From NCBI GenBank assembly GCA_963995525.1, contig OZ023210.1:64167235-64231234 (forward strand): 64,000 nucleotides of DNA, given 5' to 3'. The translations under genes and the position numbers were made by a program. Origin of the DNA: Escarpia spicata. Its lineage: Eukaryota > Annelida > Polychaeta > Sabellida > Siboglinidae. Below, piece by piece: positions 1-15,200 of this stretch (the first letter of the stretch is position 1; the number at the start of each line of letters is the position of its first letter). The notes below the pieces were generated by a model, which saw only the letters and a list, made by a program, of their open reading frames with translations, searched no databases and had not been told where the DNA came from.

Positions 1-86
1 TGCTTTACTAGTGACTCTCCATTAAGGTAGAGCAGATCAAATGCATAGACGCACACCTGTACGTTGATCTCTGAGGCATCCGCGTC
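1..86 (-). CDS. LIG1: LIG1 exon 19 (partial), nucleotidyltransferase motif IIIa
   Basis: Begins after the acceptor ending at 87 and is cut by the window edge. It encodes residues 740-767 and includes [13 protein letters not shown], the LIG1 segment following motif III. It starts in phase 0, matching exon 18. Confidence 0.93.
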
Positions 87-3000
87 CTGAAGACAGCATC
101 AGGCAATGTTATTTCAATCAGTGTAGATGATCGAAGCAAAGATATGCAAAACATTTCTCATCGTATTATCTAGATATAATAGTAACGATAGAATTTATTA
201 ACCAGCCGAATCCACTTAAAATTAAATGTCTGTATATGTCTTACATAAAACTGTCTACATTATAAATATATTTAAACACACTAAATCAAGAGCTGATAAA
301 AATGTAAAACTATACAAAAAGAAGACAAATAATTTCATAATGAACATGTTAGTCAAAGAAGCTTTCACTTATGTAACATACTGAAAATCTGCTTCAAGGA
401 TATTTTTGTCTAGAAGAAAACATTTTAAACGAGACAAGAAAGACAAAATTAACACATTCTTTAAACGGATATAATAAAAAGAAACTCCATACATTTCTGT
501 TTAAAAAAAATGGTGCCCTACCAGAAATGTTCACCACATATTCCAAGCTAACCCCAGTCGGTCTAAAGATGTTTGCAGACAGCGAACGAAATTACAGAAA
601 ACAGGAGAATTTGAACAAGAACAAGACTAGAGGCAGGTAGTGAAATGGATTTGTTTACATACTGAAGAGAAAGGTAGAAAGAAGAGCCAAATAACGAAAG
701 ATTCTTCACACAGCAGAAGACACAAACCAAGACATTGGGTACGCCAACAAGGATGCTCTATTTATTTATTTTAAGTATAATTTATCTGATTAATATGTTT
801 ATCTAAGGAATGAACATAATTTAGTTGTTTATTAAGTTATGTTTAGTTGTTTTTCAAACATATTTTATTTCTATTATTCATTTAGTATAATTTTGTTAAT
901 GCCTTTGAGCAGGTTTTGTCCCAGTAACATGGCACGTTATAAATGTACACCACTAATAAGGACCCAGAGAAGACACAAACCTTTCTCTTCCTTGTGCTGA
1001 GAACTTGGAAGGGCAGAATCTGTTTCTGTGTGCGGTCCCAAGCCACAGCCTCACTATCAACCACAGCCGACTTGACCGAGTCAGTGAGTGCGTTGGTCAT
1101 CCGAGACGTGATGTCAGGATACTTAGAGGTGTTGTCCTCTTGGTTGCGACTGTAGATTTGCACCTTGCCGTCCTCCAAGACGTGGATCTGAAATAATGGG
1201 TGTGTGGAAATGAAGTCTGCACTCATACAGATTATATCATAACAAATTAGTCTCGCATAATTCTGAATATTCTTCAGGACAGTACAACCGTGACGAGGGG
1301 AGCAATCAACCGTGACGAGGGGAGCAATCAACAGTGATATGGGGGCAATCAACCATGACAAGGGGAGCAATCAACTGTGACAATGGGAGCAATCAACCGT
1401 GACGAGGGGAATTATGAGCTTCTGTATGTATACAATGATGTCAGAAGATCATTAGTACTGATGAGGTGTTGACAAGACAGTGGACACCTCAACAGATAAC
1501 ATTAACATTTGGATATGATAATATGAATTAGTCTGGGGTAGTTTTTATTTAGTTTTGTTTAACCAAAATTTAAATAGATTTTACTTGGGAAACACAATTC
1601 TTGAATTTGCTTTGCTCTTTTTGTTTCAGTAATAAATGGACCCAGGAATTGTAATTTAGCAGAGAGTTTAGAGTTGCACACTTACCTGGGCCCTCTCCCC
1701 GTCATACTTATACTCGCAAGTGAAGCTTGCCTTGTCGAACCTGTGCAGCACTTCCTTGACACCCTTCGTAGGGTGGGCCAACATGGGCTTCAGGGGGATA
1801 CCTGGGGGCAAATAGTGGGTACAATAAAAATAAAACAGTCATAATATTACTTGCATTTCAATTTTTTTATAAATAATTTGTGTTGCTCTGTGTGTGTGTG
1901 TGTGTGTGTGTGTGCGCGAGTGTGTGTGTGCACATATAATTTGGAGAGGCAATAAATCCTTTAGAGGATTTAGTTACTAGACCCTTTTGTAACAAAAAGT
2001 TTAGTTGTTGCTTAAGTGAAGGCAATTACAATTTTAAAGAGCATGCGCCAAGCTTTAAACTATTCTTACAAATGTTTAACAGCCCTACCTGGGGTGAGTT
2101 TGCAGTGTTTTGGCAAGTCTTGTATCCCTTCCTTCAGCAATACAGGGATGATGGCCCCGTAATTAGGACACTCACTGAAATAATACAGACAACATTGTCT
2201 TCAACACCCAAGACAATGTTCCTTTTTACATCATGTGATGTTCAGTCTTCACACTATGTGCGTCACTCGTAGTGTGGAGAAACTGTTCACACTACGGCTC
2301 CTTGATGTGGTGCATGACAGCAGAGTTGTTGGACCATCAGACTCTCAGTCGAGAGATTCTGGGTTTGAAGCCTCTGGTTGCTGTTTCAAACCTTGGGCAA
2401 GTTCGTTCACTCTACGTTGCTAAAGTTCAATCAGCTGTATGAGTACCTGGCTATAGACAGTGGTGGATATTTGTGTACAAGTCTTTGCACAGTAATTGCA
2501 GCATGGCTGAATGCTTACTAGAGAAGTCAAGATGGTGATTGAATGAACAGCCATGGAGTGAAGCTTAAAGTGCTTTGTGCAGTCCTAATGTATCGCACTA
2601 TACAACTTTTTTGATGACACTGGTAGAAATGATCGATTTTAAAGCAGTAATAGTTTAATATTAGATAGTCACGTCTAGTGAATAGTTAGCTGATACTTTA
2701 TGTTGCACAAGTTATTTCTTAACAAATGTAAAAAAAATTCTAATTAGATCCTTATTATATCATACAATTTTTATATGCAAAATAATTATTGTATTATAGC
2801 GATTATGTTTAAATTATGTTGTATTGTAAGTGCATTTGAACTGGTTTCTCTAGCCGGAGACATGGTGCTATACAAATTAAATTTATTATTATTTATTATT
2901 ACAGTGTTGTTTAGACGTGGGTGACTTTTCTCACCAGTAGGTGGTCTTGATGATGAGTGCAGCCTCATCAACCTTCTTCTTCGTCTCATCAGCACTCAGT

Positions 3001-6000
3001 CCCTTTGCTGCATCCACAACCTTCGGGGGGAAGTCTATAACAGACAACAGCAGCTATTACAAACAAATTAAAGTAAATTACATCAGGTTTATGAAGATAT
3101 TTAAGATATAAGGAGTTAGGCAAATTAACAGATCAAAATGAAGAAACCATTTGTGACGAAGGTAGTCGAGAGGGTCAGGATGTGTACAAAGATTGAGGAG
3201 ACCGACAGAAAGAGCAGAAACAGAAGATGGTGGCAGAAGAAGAGGAACATGAAATTAAAATGGAGAGACTGCATAGAGATCTTGAAAGGGCAGTGATAAC
3301 TTTGATTTGTTAAGAGAGAGACTGAGAGGGAGGGAGGGGAGAGAGGGAGGGAGGGGAGAGAGAGAATGACAGATAATCACAATTAGTGGAGACCAACTTG
3401 TTGAGTGGATGTAAAGATCAAGTGATAACTCAAAGGGATCAAGGGGAAGAGATCACTGTCACATGACCTATCACATGACATGGGTGTTTATACCCACCCT
3501 GTCCCGGGGGTGTCTTCATGACGGCCCGGCCTAAGGCTTGTAGCACAGACTGCTCCGCCAACCCGATCCTCAGCTTGCCCCCTAGTGAGCGGATCAGGTA
3601 CCTAGCCTCTGACTGACGACACGCGACGAACATGCCCTTGATCTTCTCTGTCTTCTTCGCCATCACCTGGTGGCAATGCTCTGTATTAATGCTCTATTTC
3701 TTACCAGACCAACAAATGTCAGTTTTACAAAAAAGTCATCTGTATAACATAAATGATTGTTATCCGTGATTAACAAATGATATGGTTATCTTACTGGATG
3801 TGAACTTATTATTCAAATGAAAATGTTTTCGTTATCCTTTAATATGACAAATTTATTTGAACGATGTAATTCAAGTATATCAGGCCTATGCCTAAGTTGC
3901 CGACAACATTTATTTGAAAATAAACAGTGTACAATACACAACATACATCTGTTGGTAGATTTGTTGTACAAATGGCAAGTTATCTTCTACTGATGTAACT
4001 ACTGTCTTCAAGGCACTCTTACAAAGACAAAAACTGCTCAATTAAAACGACGAAGTGATTTCAACATTCACATTAAGAAATGTTAAAACGAGGAGTAGTA
4101 TTAAGGAGACGTACCGAGTTTCCAGCCATCTTAGCAATCTCTGTCAGTTTCCCGAAGACACTTGCGATAGTCAACTTTGGCGGAGCAAACATCGTCCTTT
4201 GATTACCTCGGCTCGCCTGTAGGGGGAGCCATCATATGTGTAAATATGTTGGTAATCACTATTGCTGCGAGAACAGCGGAAACTCATTAACACATGTCCT
4301 GATAACCCAGAAACCTTGACACCTGGACATCTTTTCACAGGAATTCTGAAGTTCTAATATATTGTGTTATTTGCATGATTTGTTTTTCCAGAAAACTGGC
4401 TAATCCAGATGCCTACACTGCAGATCAAAGTGGCTACATTACAAAGGTTCCATTAATAATAATTTGGTAACATATTTACTAAAATACAATAAGCAAAGGA
4501 ATATTGTGATTTCCTGCCCAACATTAATTTACGTTAGGCATGTCATGTATATAAAATTATACAGTACAAAACAGTATTTAAATCTGGCTTAGTTTCTGTA
4601 GAAGTCACTAAGAATTATGAATGACATACTTCCAGTACAGATAAAATGCTCCCACAAATTCCGCTGCTACGATTATAACCACACAGCTACACACAATGAC
4701 TGCTCCCTACCTCAGCCACATATAATGACTGGTCCCTGCCTCAGCCACATATAATGACTGCTCCCTGCCTCAGCTACATATAATGACTGCTCCCTGCCTC
4801 AGCCATATACAATGACTGCTCCCTACCTCAGCCACATACAGTGACTGCTCCCTGCCTCAGCCACATATAATGACTGCTCCCTATCTCAGTCATATACAAT
4901 GACTGCTCCCTACCTCAGCCACCAAACCTAGATCTCCCTTCTCCTGGGCATCAATCTTGATCTTGTCCAGACTGCGACCTAAAACATCAGTTTTCTTTCA
5001 TCATCTAGTTGTGTTTTTTACTTGCTACAACTTCATATTTCTATGTAATAACACTCCCTGTAATGTGTACAAACAAAAGTACAAATTATTAATTCTGCTC
5101 TTTTTATTTTTGTTATAAGTCATCCTTGTGGACCAAAGGAGATTTTTTTACAATTCCTGGCAGATCTACCTAAATAAACGTAACATTACACATTGCTCAA
5201 TTTCCGCATCAACCAATAAGATGCATTGCAATTAATTCCTTTGTTACATCAGGGATTTATTTTTTAGTTAATGTAGTTCCGGGGAGATGTAGACCACAAC
5301 CCGCAAAATACAGGGACAGATGTTAGTGGGGAGAAACCTGTGGTGAAACTAAGACAGCTGTTGCAGGCATTTCTTTTATATAATTAGAAGGAAATTAATC
5401 TAAATATAACTGACCTGTCGCCTGGGCTATAGCCTTCATGAGCAGTGATTCACCGATGCCGAGTTCGAGACCAACATACGCTGGCGCCAGCTGGTTGAGG
5501 GAAAGGTAGACCGAGGACAGGAGTTCGTCAGGGGACAGTGCAATCACAGACCGGAAAAAGTTACTCAGGATTTCTATAATTTTTAACCTGCAACAACCAA
5601 GGAAAACATGGCACAGATACACCGATATGTTGGAGTGTCTTTTAGTGATGTTAAAATGGAAATATATCAGAGCGATATTGTCAGGTTGGCTAACATTTGG
5701 AGGTGTCATATCATAAATATGTCTGTAGGGGCCCAGTGAATTTGTTCTCTTATACACTGTATGTCACTCTTCTGAAACCTCACCGTATGTCACTCTTCTG
5801 AAACCTCGCCGTATGTCACTCTTCTGAAACCTTGCCGTATGTCACTCTTCTGAAACGTCACTGTATGTCACTCTTCTGAAACGTCACTGTATGTCACTCT
5901 TCTGAAACGTCACTGTATGTCACTCTACTGAAACGTCACTGTATGTCACTCTTCTGAAACGTCACTGTATGTCACTCTTCTGAAACCTCACTGTATGTCA

Positions 6001-6232
6001 CTCTTCTGAAACCTCACTGTATGTCACTCTTCTGAAACCGAGGTTGTTCGCTGCTCATTGTAATACGATGTTCTTAATACTATTAGAATTAATATGTTGT
6101 AGGTATGTTACAATTTAAATGTAGCACCTGCAAAATTTTGAAATTGTCAACAAAACATACCAATTGTAAAAACCCTTCATTGGCAGAGACAGGTGGGGAC
6201 AACAGCAACTGCCCTTCAATATTCACTTCAGT

Positions 6233-6278
<46 letters not shown>

Positions 6279-9200
6279 TGTGTATGTGTGTGGGCATGTG
6301 TGACTGCAGGAACAGTCATTCTCATTTAAAAAACAAACTACTCTTAGCAGTGCCTTCCACATGTAGCAAAATAAAAACCTAATAAAGCCTGATATATTGC
6401 AGTTATCTCAAGCCCAGCTGTTGATTCAATGACAGTATCTCTGCAGACCTGGGCTACTTGTTGCCTGGGAGGACTGGGTATCACATGTGCTACATGGTAA
6501 TTTATCTCAATTTTAATTTACTACCATCATCAATTTCCCAGAGGGATTCTCCAGAAAACACAACTTATAAATGAATGCTGTGTGAATGTAGAAATTTTAC
6601 CCGGAAGCAATTTACAGCTGAAAATGTCTTTTTCGTTTATTTTGCACTTTATTTTGTGTCAGGGAATCGTTTTCTAAAAATAGAATGCTGCAGCTGTTCA
6701 AAGCCCTATCAATATTAGATATTGACTTAGCTATCCTGTTTTATATCCTATCTTCTTTATCAGAAATTGAAAACGACATAATTATAATTCAAGACATGCA
6801 CAACAGAAAATATATTAAACAAAAAACCAATTGACTTACGCTACAGGGTGCAGTTTTGCACAATAAGATGCATTATTAGAAGACTTAGTGTGACGTGCCC
6901 ATTATTGCTATCAATATCATTACCTTGCCGAGACACTTTCGATAGCTTCAAATGTTTTTGCCAATGCTATGTATGGCACTCTGAAAAGATAAAAATAACA
7001 CAACTATTAATGGATCCTTTCACATCAAGCTTAGCTTTGTTGCTCAATAACAGTTTGAAAGATGTAAGAGCACGTTTTTTTTTAACAAGTACAATAATGT
7101 GTTATGTTATTTACATGTGCCTGTTACTATTACAGTTCAAGTGAATAGAGGTACTAAGTATAAATCCCATTATATTATTAGTATCTAAAACATTCTTCAG
7201 CTAATATAAGAGACTGAAGGATATAACATTTTATAGTTCTCACAAATTCGTTACTAGCCCCCTTCATAGAGGAACAATAAACAATATTTTCAGTAAAACA
7301 TACGATTTACACCATCGGTTTCTAACAAAAACATCTATAACTCAGATATGACGACAATGATCCCTTGCTGACCCCAGAACCAAGACTGACTGACTCGTGG
7401 AGGTCAGTTCAAGGACACTTACTTCTCTCCTCGCTTCCAACAGGCGTCGTCTATGGGGTGGTACTTGGACTTGGTGGGGGTGTATGCAGTCGTGTCATCT
7501 GCTTTCTTGGGTCCGAACCCTGCGAAGGCACTGAAATTGTACAAGTCAACAAACATGTCAGCTAATGACAGCTGCAGTGTGTGCTCATAATTTGATGAAA
7601 TAAAGGGAATGAATTGTCAAGGTAAGGGTAAAAAGTAATGATATTTCAATCTAGTCTATTCAATTTTGAAAGTGATTGTATGAGAAGTTATATTTAAAAT
7701 TATATTTGGAAAAATACTGTATTTTCAATTACAAAAATAACTGTAATTTATGTCACACAATTAATTGGAAAACGGAAAATAATGTTTATAATAACTGAAA
7801 TTAGATTTCAGTTTTCAAATTAATTGTAGCACACACTATAACCCAATTTAGATTCTAAATGATGTTATTGTTTTAAAGCACTTGCATGTGAATAATGCAC
7901 CATTCACTAGGTGGCAGCACGTGATGGAGTTACTGCAGCAAGGTCAGCTAGGTGGCAGGTTCATCAACCATATAATGATAATTTGTTAGTTCCAACTGTT
8001 CCAACAATGTACCCTCTCGTATAACATGACAAATTACTAAAGGTTATAGCTGACACCAAACCAGAAAGCTGTCAACTCCATATCAAAATGTTTCCAACTA
8101 AAAATGAGAAACTTCTAAACATAAAACCAGAAGCTGCAGATTCCAAACAAACTTAAAAGTTGCAGACTCAATACCAGAAATCCATTTTTAAGGCTGTTCA
8201 CAAATTTATACTGGGGTTGATTTCTAGAATGGAAGTCAACCATGTTAACATTGATATCTACACCAACATATCGCACAAAATGCTTCAACTACTGTTATTT
8301 TGTTTCTCAGATAATCAACATACTAAATGCCCCCCAAAAAAACCCGATCCAAAACAACAAACAGAAGGAGTTCCTTGTTCACATGTCGCTAGACAGCCAC
8401 GGGAAGTTTTAATCTGATCACAGTTTGAGTATCGTATTCCTGCTGTTTCAAAACTTGAGCAATTTCATTCACCCCCCCCCCCGGTGTCTGTGTCTTTAGA
8501 GACATCATGAGTTGTTGGTTCCTTCTACTTGGTTTCTATTCCAGGAGAGATAAAAGACCCCACACAGGGGGTAAATGTGTAACCTGTGGTGGTCTCTATC
8601 TCTACCCCACTGGATCTTGCTCCAAGCGGCCATGTCGATGTTAAAAACAATTCTACAGGCAGCTAAAAAAAATTTACGATGTGGGGGGATCATTTCAAAA
8701 TCACTGGCAACTAATTTGTATGAAGTCCTGAACATGGAGATAACAGCAGTACCACAACACCGGGTGAATTCCATTCCTGGACTGACCCTCAGTCATTTCT
8801 GAACTGACCAAATTCCAATCCGAAATTGGCCCTCAATTCCGGAATTGGACTTGATTTTCGTAAGAGTTGATTAAAAAAAAATTGGAATTAAATTGTTTGC
8901 AGCAGCATACATGAGCCAATGAATTTGACATATTTGAGTGATGTTGATTGAACAATAGGAAATGTGTTAATCACATTTGATTATACACGATTGTGCACAC
9001 GTTTTCATGTACAAATAAAACTGGGTTAAAACAAGTTTGGACTGAATTTTTTCATAGGATTTTTAATGTTTGAATTGAAAATGGAATTGATAACTTAGAA
9101 TAGGAACTGATTTTTTAAAGGTGGAATTATTTTTGTAATGACCACAAATAAAAGGTACTGAACCTTGTAAAATAGTAATAACATTTCTATCTAGATTCTA

Positions 9201-12200
9201 TTTAATTTTGAAAGTGATTGTATTTAGTTATATTTAAATTTCTATTCCTATTTCTACAAAAATACCTGTAATTTATATGTTGAACAATAAAATGCTATAC
9301 AAGAAAAAAATATTGTTTACAATAACTCAATTTAGTTTTGCAATCACCGTAGCACTGCCAGTGAAAGTGCTGCAGACTGTGTGACAGTGCTGCCACCTTG
9401 TGTGAATCCAGAGTTACAGAGATGATGAGCTGGTGGCTTTGCTCACAGCGTAAGAACTGTGCTAGCGACAGAGCCATCGACACTGTTCCTAGGCATGTCA
9501 TTAGCTGTCAGCGGCGTCAGTGTTAATGTCGCTGATTAGTGTCGTCTCACTTTACACTACTTGGTGGAAAAACAAGAGAAAAAGTAAGTACACTGATTTG
9601 TCAATGTTTTCACTCTAGCAGATCTTCTTTGATTTGAAGCCTGACGATTTCATTTCTTTTTGCAGTTTGGGTCTGACATATACATGGGTGCCAGTAACGG
9701 TGATTCTATTAATTATTCCTTCCAAAGAAATGAAATAGACAATGGATTATTCTAAGCAGTGTGTATGTCACATCAGAGCATATATTGTACACAATAAAAG
9801 TTGAATGCAGATAAATCCCAGAAAATCTACCTTTGGAAACTAAAACAAGGGATATGAATATGATTAAAAATGTATAATTGTGTCACTGATATAACAGATA
9901 AATAACCACGCCGCCATTTATTAATACTACAAAAGACATGTGCTAAATAAAAATGATCTACTTTCACTGATAACATTATTTCAATCCAATCAGCATATTT
10001 CCAATACATCTCCAAAGAATAAATGCTCGAATTATTCAAATAAGATTGCAGATGACAAACGCAGAAAGGCACATTTGTATTTATTTAAAAAAGACTAGAA
10101 CTGATTAATTGGATGTTAGTTCAGCTGTAGGTTATTACGATTTATTGAACCAAAGTGCCAGAAATAACCAAATATCGGGCTTAGATGGGAAATGAACACT
10201 CCAGCCTAAAATTGACATCCAACAAAGGACGGTCGTTAGCACAATGCTCGTTCTTGAGGCAAAATTCATTTTAATAAAATTAATTACGGATATCGTTCGT
10301 CTAATTGGGATATGGTATCGTGTTTTCTTCTCGACTGTAGCCAGGCATTTGAATTAATGAACAAAGACAACTTGGTTCACGTCATAAAGAAGACCTTGCA
10401 AGTAAATGCAATTTTCTGCCATAGTAGCTACGATTAATCTAAGAAACTCATGCCACATAGACGCGCAAATTGTCTCACCAGTTTGACTTCAGTTCGATTA
10501 AATGACATGTAACGATTTTGAAAAAGCAACACCGCAGGGTATCAATTATGTTGATTGTAATCACTAATCCGGTAAGATGACAGCTGTGGCATCAGATCAT
10601 AAAACAAGTCATTTGTTATTTATAAATAGAGCACTAGGCTCCTTTCCAATTTATACAGTCTTTTAATTTGAATGTCAGATGCCACCTTTGCGTCTACGGA
10701 TGATTTTAAAGAACACTTTAAGTCAGTTTCCACCGGTCACATTGTCTCAAGAGTGATGGTACTATGTGTGGAACCTATTTCACCCCACAATTATTATTAA
10801 GATCCATCTGTTACAAAAGCTGGGGTCTATAAATCAATCACTGTCACTTTAGCTAATGGATTTAAAAAGGACAACAGAAAGCAATGTCATATTGATATGT
10901 AGGCCAAATGGATATTTCCTGCAGGGTTTGTTACTTGCTTATAATACAAACTTTTGTGTAATGAATATATTTATTTATCCCTTTTTAGCAATTCTAGGCA
11001 AGAATTATAAATCTGAATTTATACATAATCTCATTTTATACTTCTACATAAATAGCTGTCCTTCCCGAACAAAACCATTCCTATTCTTTCCATCTTCTAT
11101 TCCTCCATAATCAAATTTTCTTCTCATAAAACCTTTCTATTACTATGTTGCAGTTGTTCAATGATACAACCCCTGGTTCGATCCTATCAAAACAGGCACA
11201 CTACGGCTAATCTCCCTACGTTCCAATCAGCACCAAATGTTTTTATAAACTGCCTTCATTAAGCTGCAGTGTATAACTCGGGAATGTGTGTGACATTACC
11301 ATAACAGCTTCGCAGCTATTTACATCTGTTGCCATCCAGTCCCTCTCATATCTGGTTTATTATACAGTGGAAAATAGTGATAGAAAAATGTTGACCTTGA
11401 ACGTAATCAAACATGCATTGGTTGTGCCGATGGTGGGCCATACTCCGGCGAGTAACGCGTGCATCAAGACAGAGCTTACGAAGAATGATTGAATGAGATG
11501 GGCTGACAGAAGATATTAGCTGCAATAACTTCTCCCTCCACACTCAGCAACCGGGACTCAAGTGGGAAATGCATGAGCTTATTCGCAAGACTGTAACGTG
11601 TGGGAGATGGTAATACAGTGTCGACGAGACATTGCAGACTTTATGATTGACATCCGTGTGTAAATTACTCAATAGCGTCCTTTTTTTACAATCAGCCATT
11701 TTTCATTATTGCGATTGTGGTAATAAACTGCTGTGGTTTCCTTATTGCCGACTGATTTAATTGCAGCGATAAACTAAAGTTAACATCTTATCATAGTATA
11801 AAATGAAATTTCCATGTTAACATCTAAACATAAATAGCCCTATGTTTATGTGCAATGACGTATTGCATTCTAGTCAATGTAATGTACATACGTTTTTAGC
11901 ACATACAAAAATACTAATTGTTTTCACCACTTATACTGTTAGCTATTTTATTATTATTTATTCAATAGTATATGACTCGTTTCAAATGCTGAGAAATGAG
12001 ACAACTGCTGAGATATGAGACAACTGCTGGGAAATGAGACAACTGCTGAGAAATGAGACAGTAGCTGAGAAATGAGACAACAGCTTAGAAATTAGACACT
12101 AGCTGAGAAATGAGACAACTGCTGACAAAACGAGACAGCAGCTGACAAACGAGACAGCAGCTAATAAATGAGACAGCAGCTGGAAAATTAGACAATAGCT

Positions 12201-15200
12201 AGAAAATGAGACAATACCTGGAAAAAGAGACAATAACTAAAACAAGACGTTTACCTAACTACTGTCCGGGAAAACTCAAGAGTACCAGAAATTAATTATA
12301 AAGATATACAGCATTTCATCATACACGCCCTACTAATGTAAAGAACATTCAACTGTATCTAGGCCCTACACACCTGGCAACATAAGTCATGGCTGCAGCC
12401 CGCAAGCTGGAAACACCGGCCACTTGTTTGTGACGTTTTGAAAGGACTCGAACATTCTCCGCCACTTCATCCCTGCTCCACGGCAACCAATTAGCAGCCA
12501 TTTTCACGCGGTTGCAGCACGACAACAATATAGACAGCGCGGGAAAGTGACACTCGCTCCAGTCAAGTGCAGTACATTATAAATTAAATGTGACACGGAG
12601 TGGCTCAAGCAACTGTAGTTGGACAGGAAGTCCATTTACAGTTGACCACTGCGGGCTGTGGAGGGGGGCTGCAGTTGGCAGTGTTGCTGAACAATTGAGC
12701 GTTTGATTCTCGGCTGGTTATGTTATTGGTCAGTGCGGTGGTACTTTCTACGAGTACATTCTTAACATGGTGAGTACCGTATAAGGAGTGAGTACTTGGT
12801 CAACAACGCAAGTACAAATACTTGGATGTGAATGGGTAGGTTTAGAAATAACAAATGTTTCATCATAGAAGTTACTCAAAAATGCGAACACACATTTTTG
12901 CAACCACAAGCAAATTCAGTTATTAATTAAAATAAGTTGTAATAAAAATAATAATAAGACATCTATAGAGCCCGACACCTCAGAAATCTACTCGGAGAAA
13001 AAATATGAAAGCATCATTAAGTGGCATGACGAACACGGACGAGCAAGTGTGTCACTAGAGCAAGGAATCACCAAAGATCTAGCTCTAGTGGGAAGACAAT
13101 GAGCAAGTGTGTCACTAGAGCAAGGAATCACCAAAGATCTAGCTCTAGTGGGAAGGCAATGAGCAAGTGTGTCACTAGAGCAAGGAATCACCAAAGATCT
13201 AGCTCTAGTGGGAAGGCAATGAGCAAGTGTGTCACTAGAGCAAGGAATCACCAAAGATCTAGCTCTAGTGGGAAGGCAATGAGCAAGTGTGTCACTAGAG
13301 CAAGAAATCACCAAAGATCTAGCTCTAGTGGGAAGACAATGAGCAAGTGTGTCACTAGAGCAAGGAATCACCAAAGATCTAGCTCTAGTGGGAAGGCAAT
13401 GAGCAAGTGTGTCACTAGAGCAAGGAATCACCAAAGATCTAGCTCTAGTGGGAAGGCAATGAGCAAGTGTGTCACTATTGCAAGGAATCACCAAAGATCT
13501 AGCTCTAGTGGGAAGGCAATGAGCAAGTGTGTCACTAGAGCAAGGAATCACCAAAGATCTAGCTCTAGTGGGAAGACAATGAGCAAGTGTGTCACTAGAG
13601 CAAGGAATCACCAAAGATCTAGCTCTAGTGGGAAGACAATGAGCAAGTGAGCAAGGAATCACCAAAGATCTAGCTCTAGTGGGAAGGCAATGAGCAAGTG
13701 TGTCACTAGAGCAAGGAATCACCAAAGATCTAGCTCTAGTGGGAAGACAATGAGCAAGTGTGTCACTAGAGCAAGGAATCACCAAAGATCTAGCTCTAGT
13801 GGGAAGACAATGAGCAAGTGTGTCACTAGAGCAAGGAATCACCAAAGATCTAGCTCTAGTGGGAAGGCAATGAGCAAGTGTGTCACTAGAGCAAGGAATC
13901 ACCAAAGATCTAGCTCTAGTGGGAAGACAATGAGCAAGTGTGTCACTAGAGCAAGGAATCACCAAAGATCTAGCTCTAGTGGGAAGACAATGAGCAAGTG
14001 TGTCACTAGAGCAAGGAATCACCAAAGATCTAGCTCTAGTGGGAAGGCAATGAGCAAGTGTGTCACTAGAGCAAGGAATCACCAAAGATCTAGCTCTAGT
14101 GGGAAGGCAATGAGCAAGTGTGTCACTAGAGCAAGGAATCACCAAAGATCTAGCGGGAAGGCAATGAGCAAGTGTGTCACTAGAGCAAGGAATCAACAAA
14201 GATCTAGCTCTAGTTGGAAGACAATGAGCAAGTGTGTCACTAGAGCAAGGAATCACCAAAGATCTAGCGGGAAGACAATGAGCAAGTGTGTCACTAGAGC
14301 AAGGAATCACCAAAGATCTAGCTCTAGTGGGAAGACAATGAGCAAGTGTGTCACTAGAGCAAGGAATCACCAAAGATCTAGCTCTAGTGGGAAGGCAATG
14401 AGCAAGTGTGTCACCAGAGCAAGGAATCACCAAAGATCTAGCTCTAGTGAGAAGGCAATGAGCAAGTGTGTCACCAGAGCAAGGAATCACCAAAGATCTA
14501 GCTCTAGTGGGAAGGCAATGAGCAAGTGTGTCACCAGAGCAAGGAATCACCAAAGATCTAGTTCTAGTGGGAAGACAATGAGCAAGTGTGTCACTAGAGC
14601 AAGGAATCACCAAAGATCTAGCTCTAGTGGGAAGGCAATGAGCAAGTGTCTCACTAGAGCAAGGAATCACCAAAGATCTAGCTCTAGTGGGAAGACAATG
14701 AGCAAGTGTGTCACTAGAGCAAGGAATCACCAAAGATCTAGCTCTAGTGGGAAGGCAATGAGCAAGTGTGTCACTAGAGCAAGGAATCACCAAAGATCTA
14801 GCTCTAGTGGGAAGACAATGAGCAAGTGTGTCACTAGAGCAAGGAATCACCAAAGATCTAGCTCTAGTGGGAAGACAATGAGCAAGTGTGTCACTAGAGC
14901 AAGGAATCACCAAAGATCTAGCTCTAGTGGGAAGACAATGAGCAAGTGAGCAAGGAATCACCAAAGATCTAGCTCTAGTGGGAAGACAATGAGCAAGTGT
15001 GTCACTAGAGCAAGGAATCACCAAAGATCTAGCTCTAGTGGGAAGACAATGAGCAAGTGTGTCACTAGAGCAAGGAATCACCAAAGATCTAGCTCTAGTG
15101 GGAAGGCAATGAGCAAGTGTGTCACTAGAGCAAGGAATCACCAAAGATCTAGCTCTAGTGGGAAGGCAATGAGCAAGTGTGTCACTAGAGCAAGGAATCA

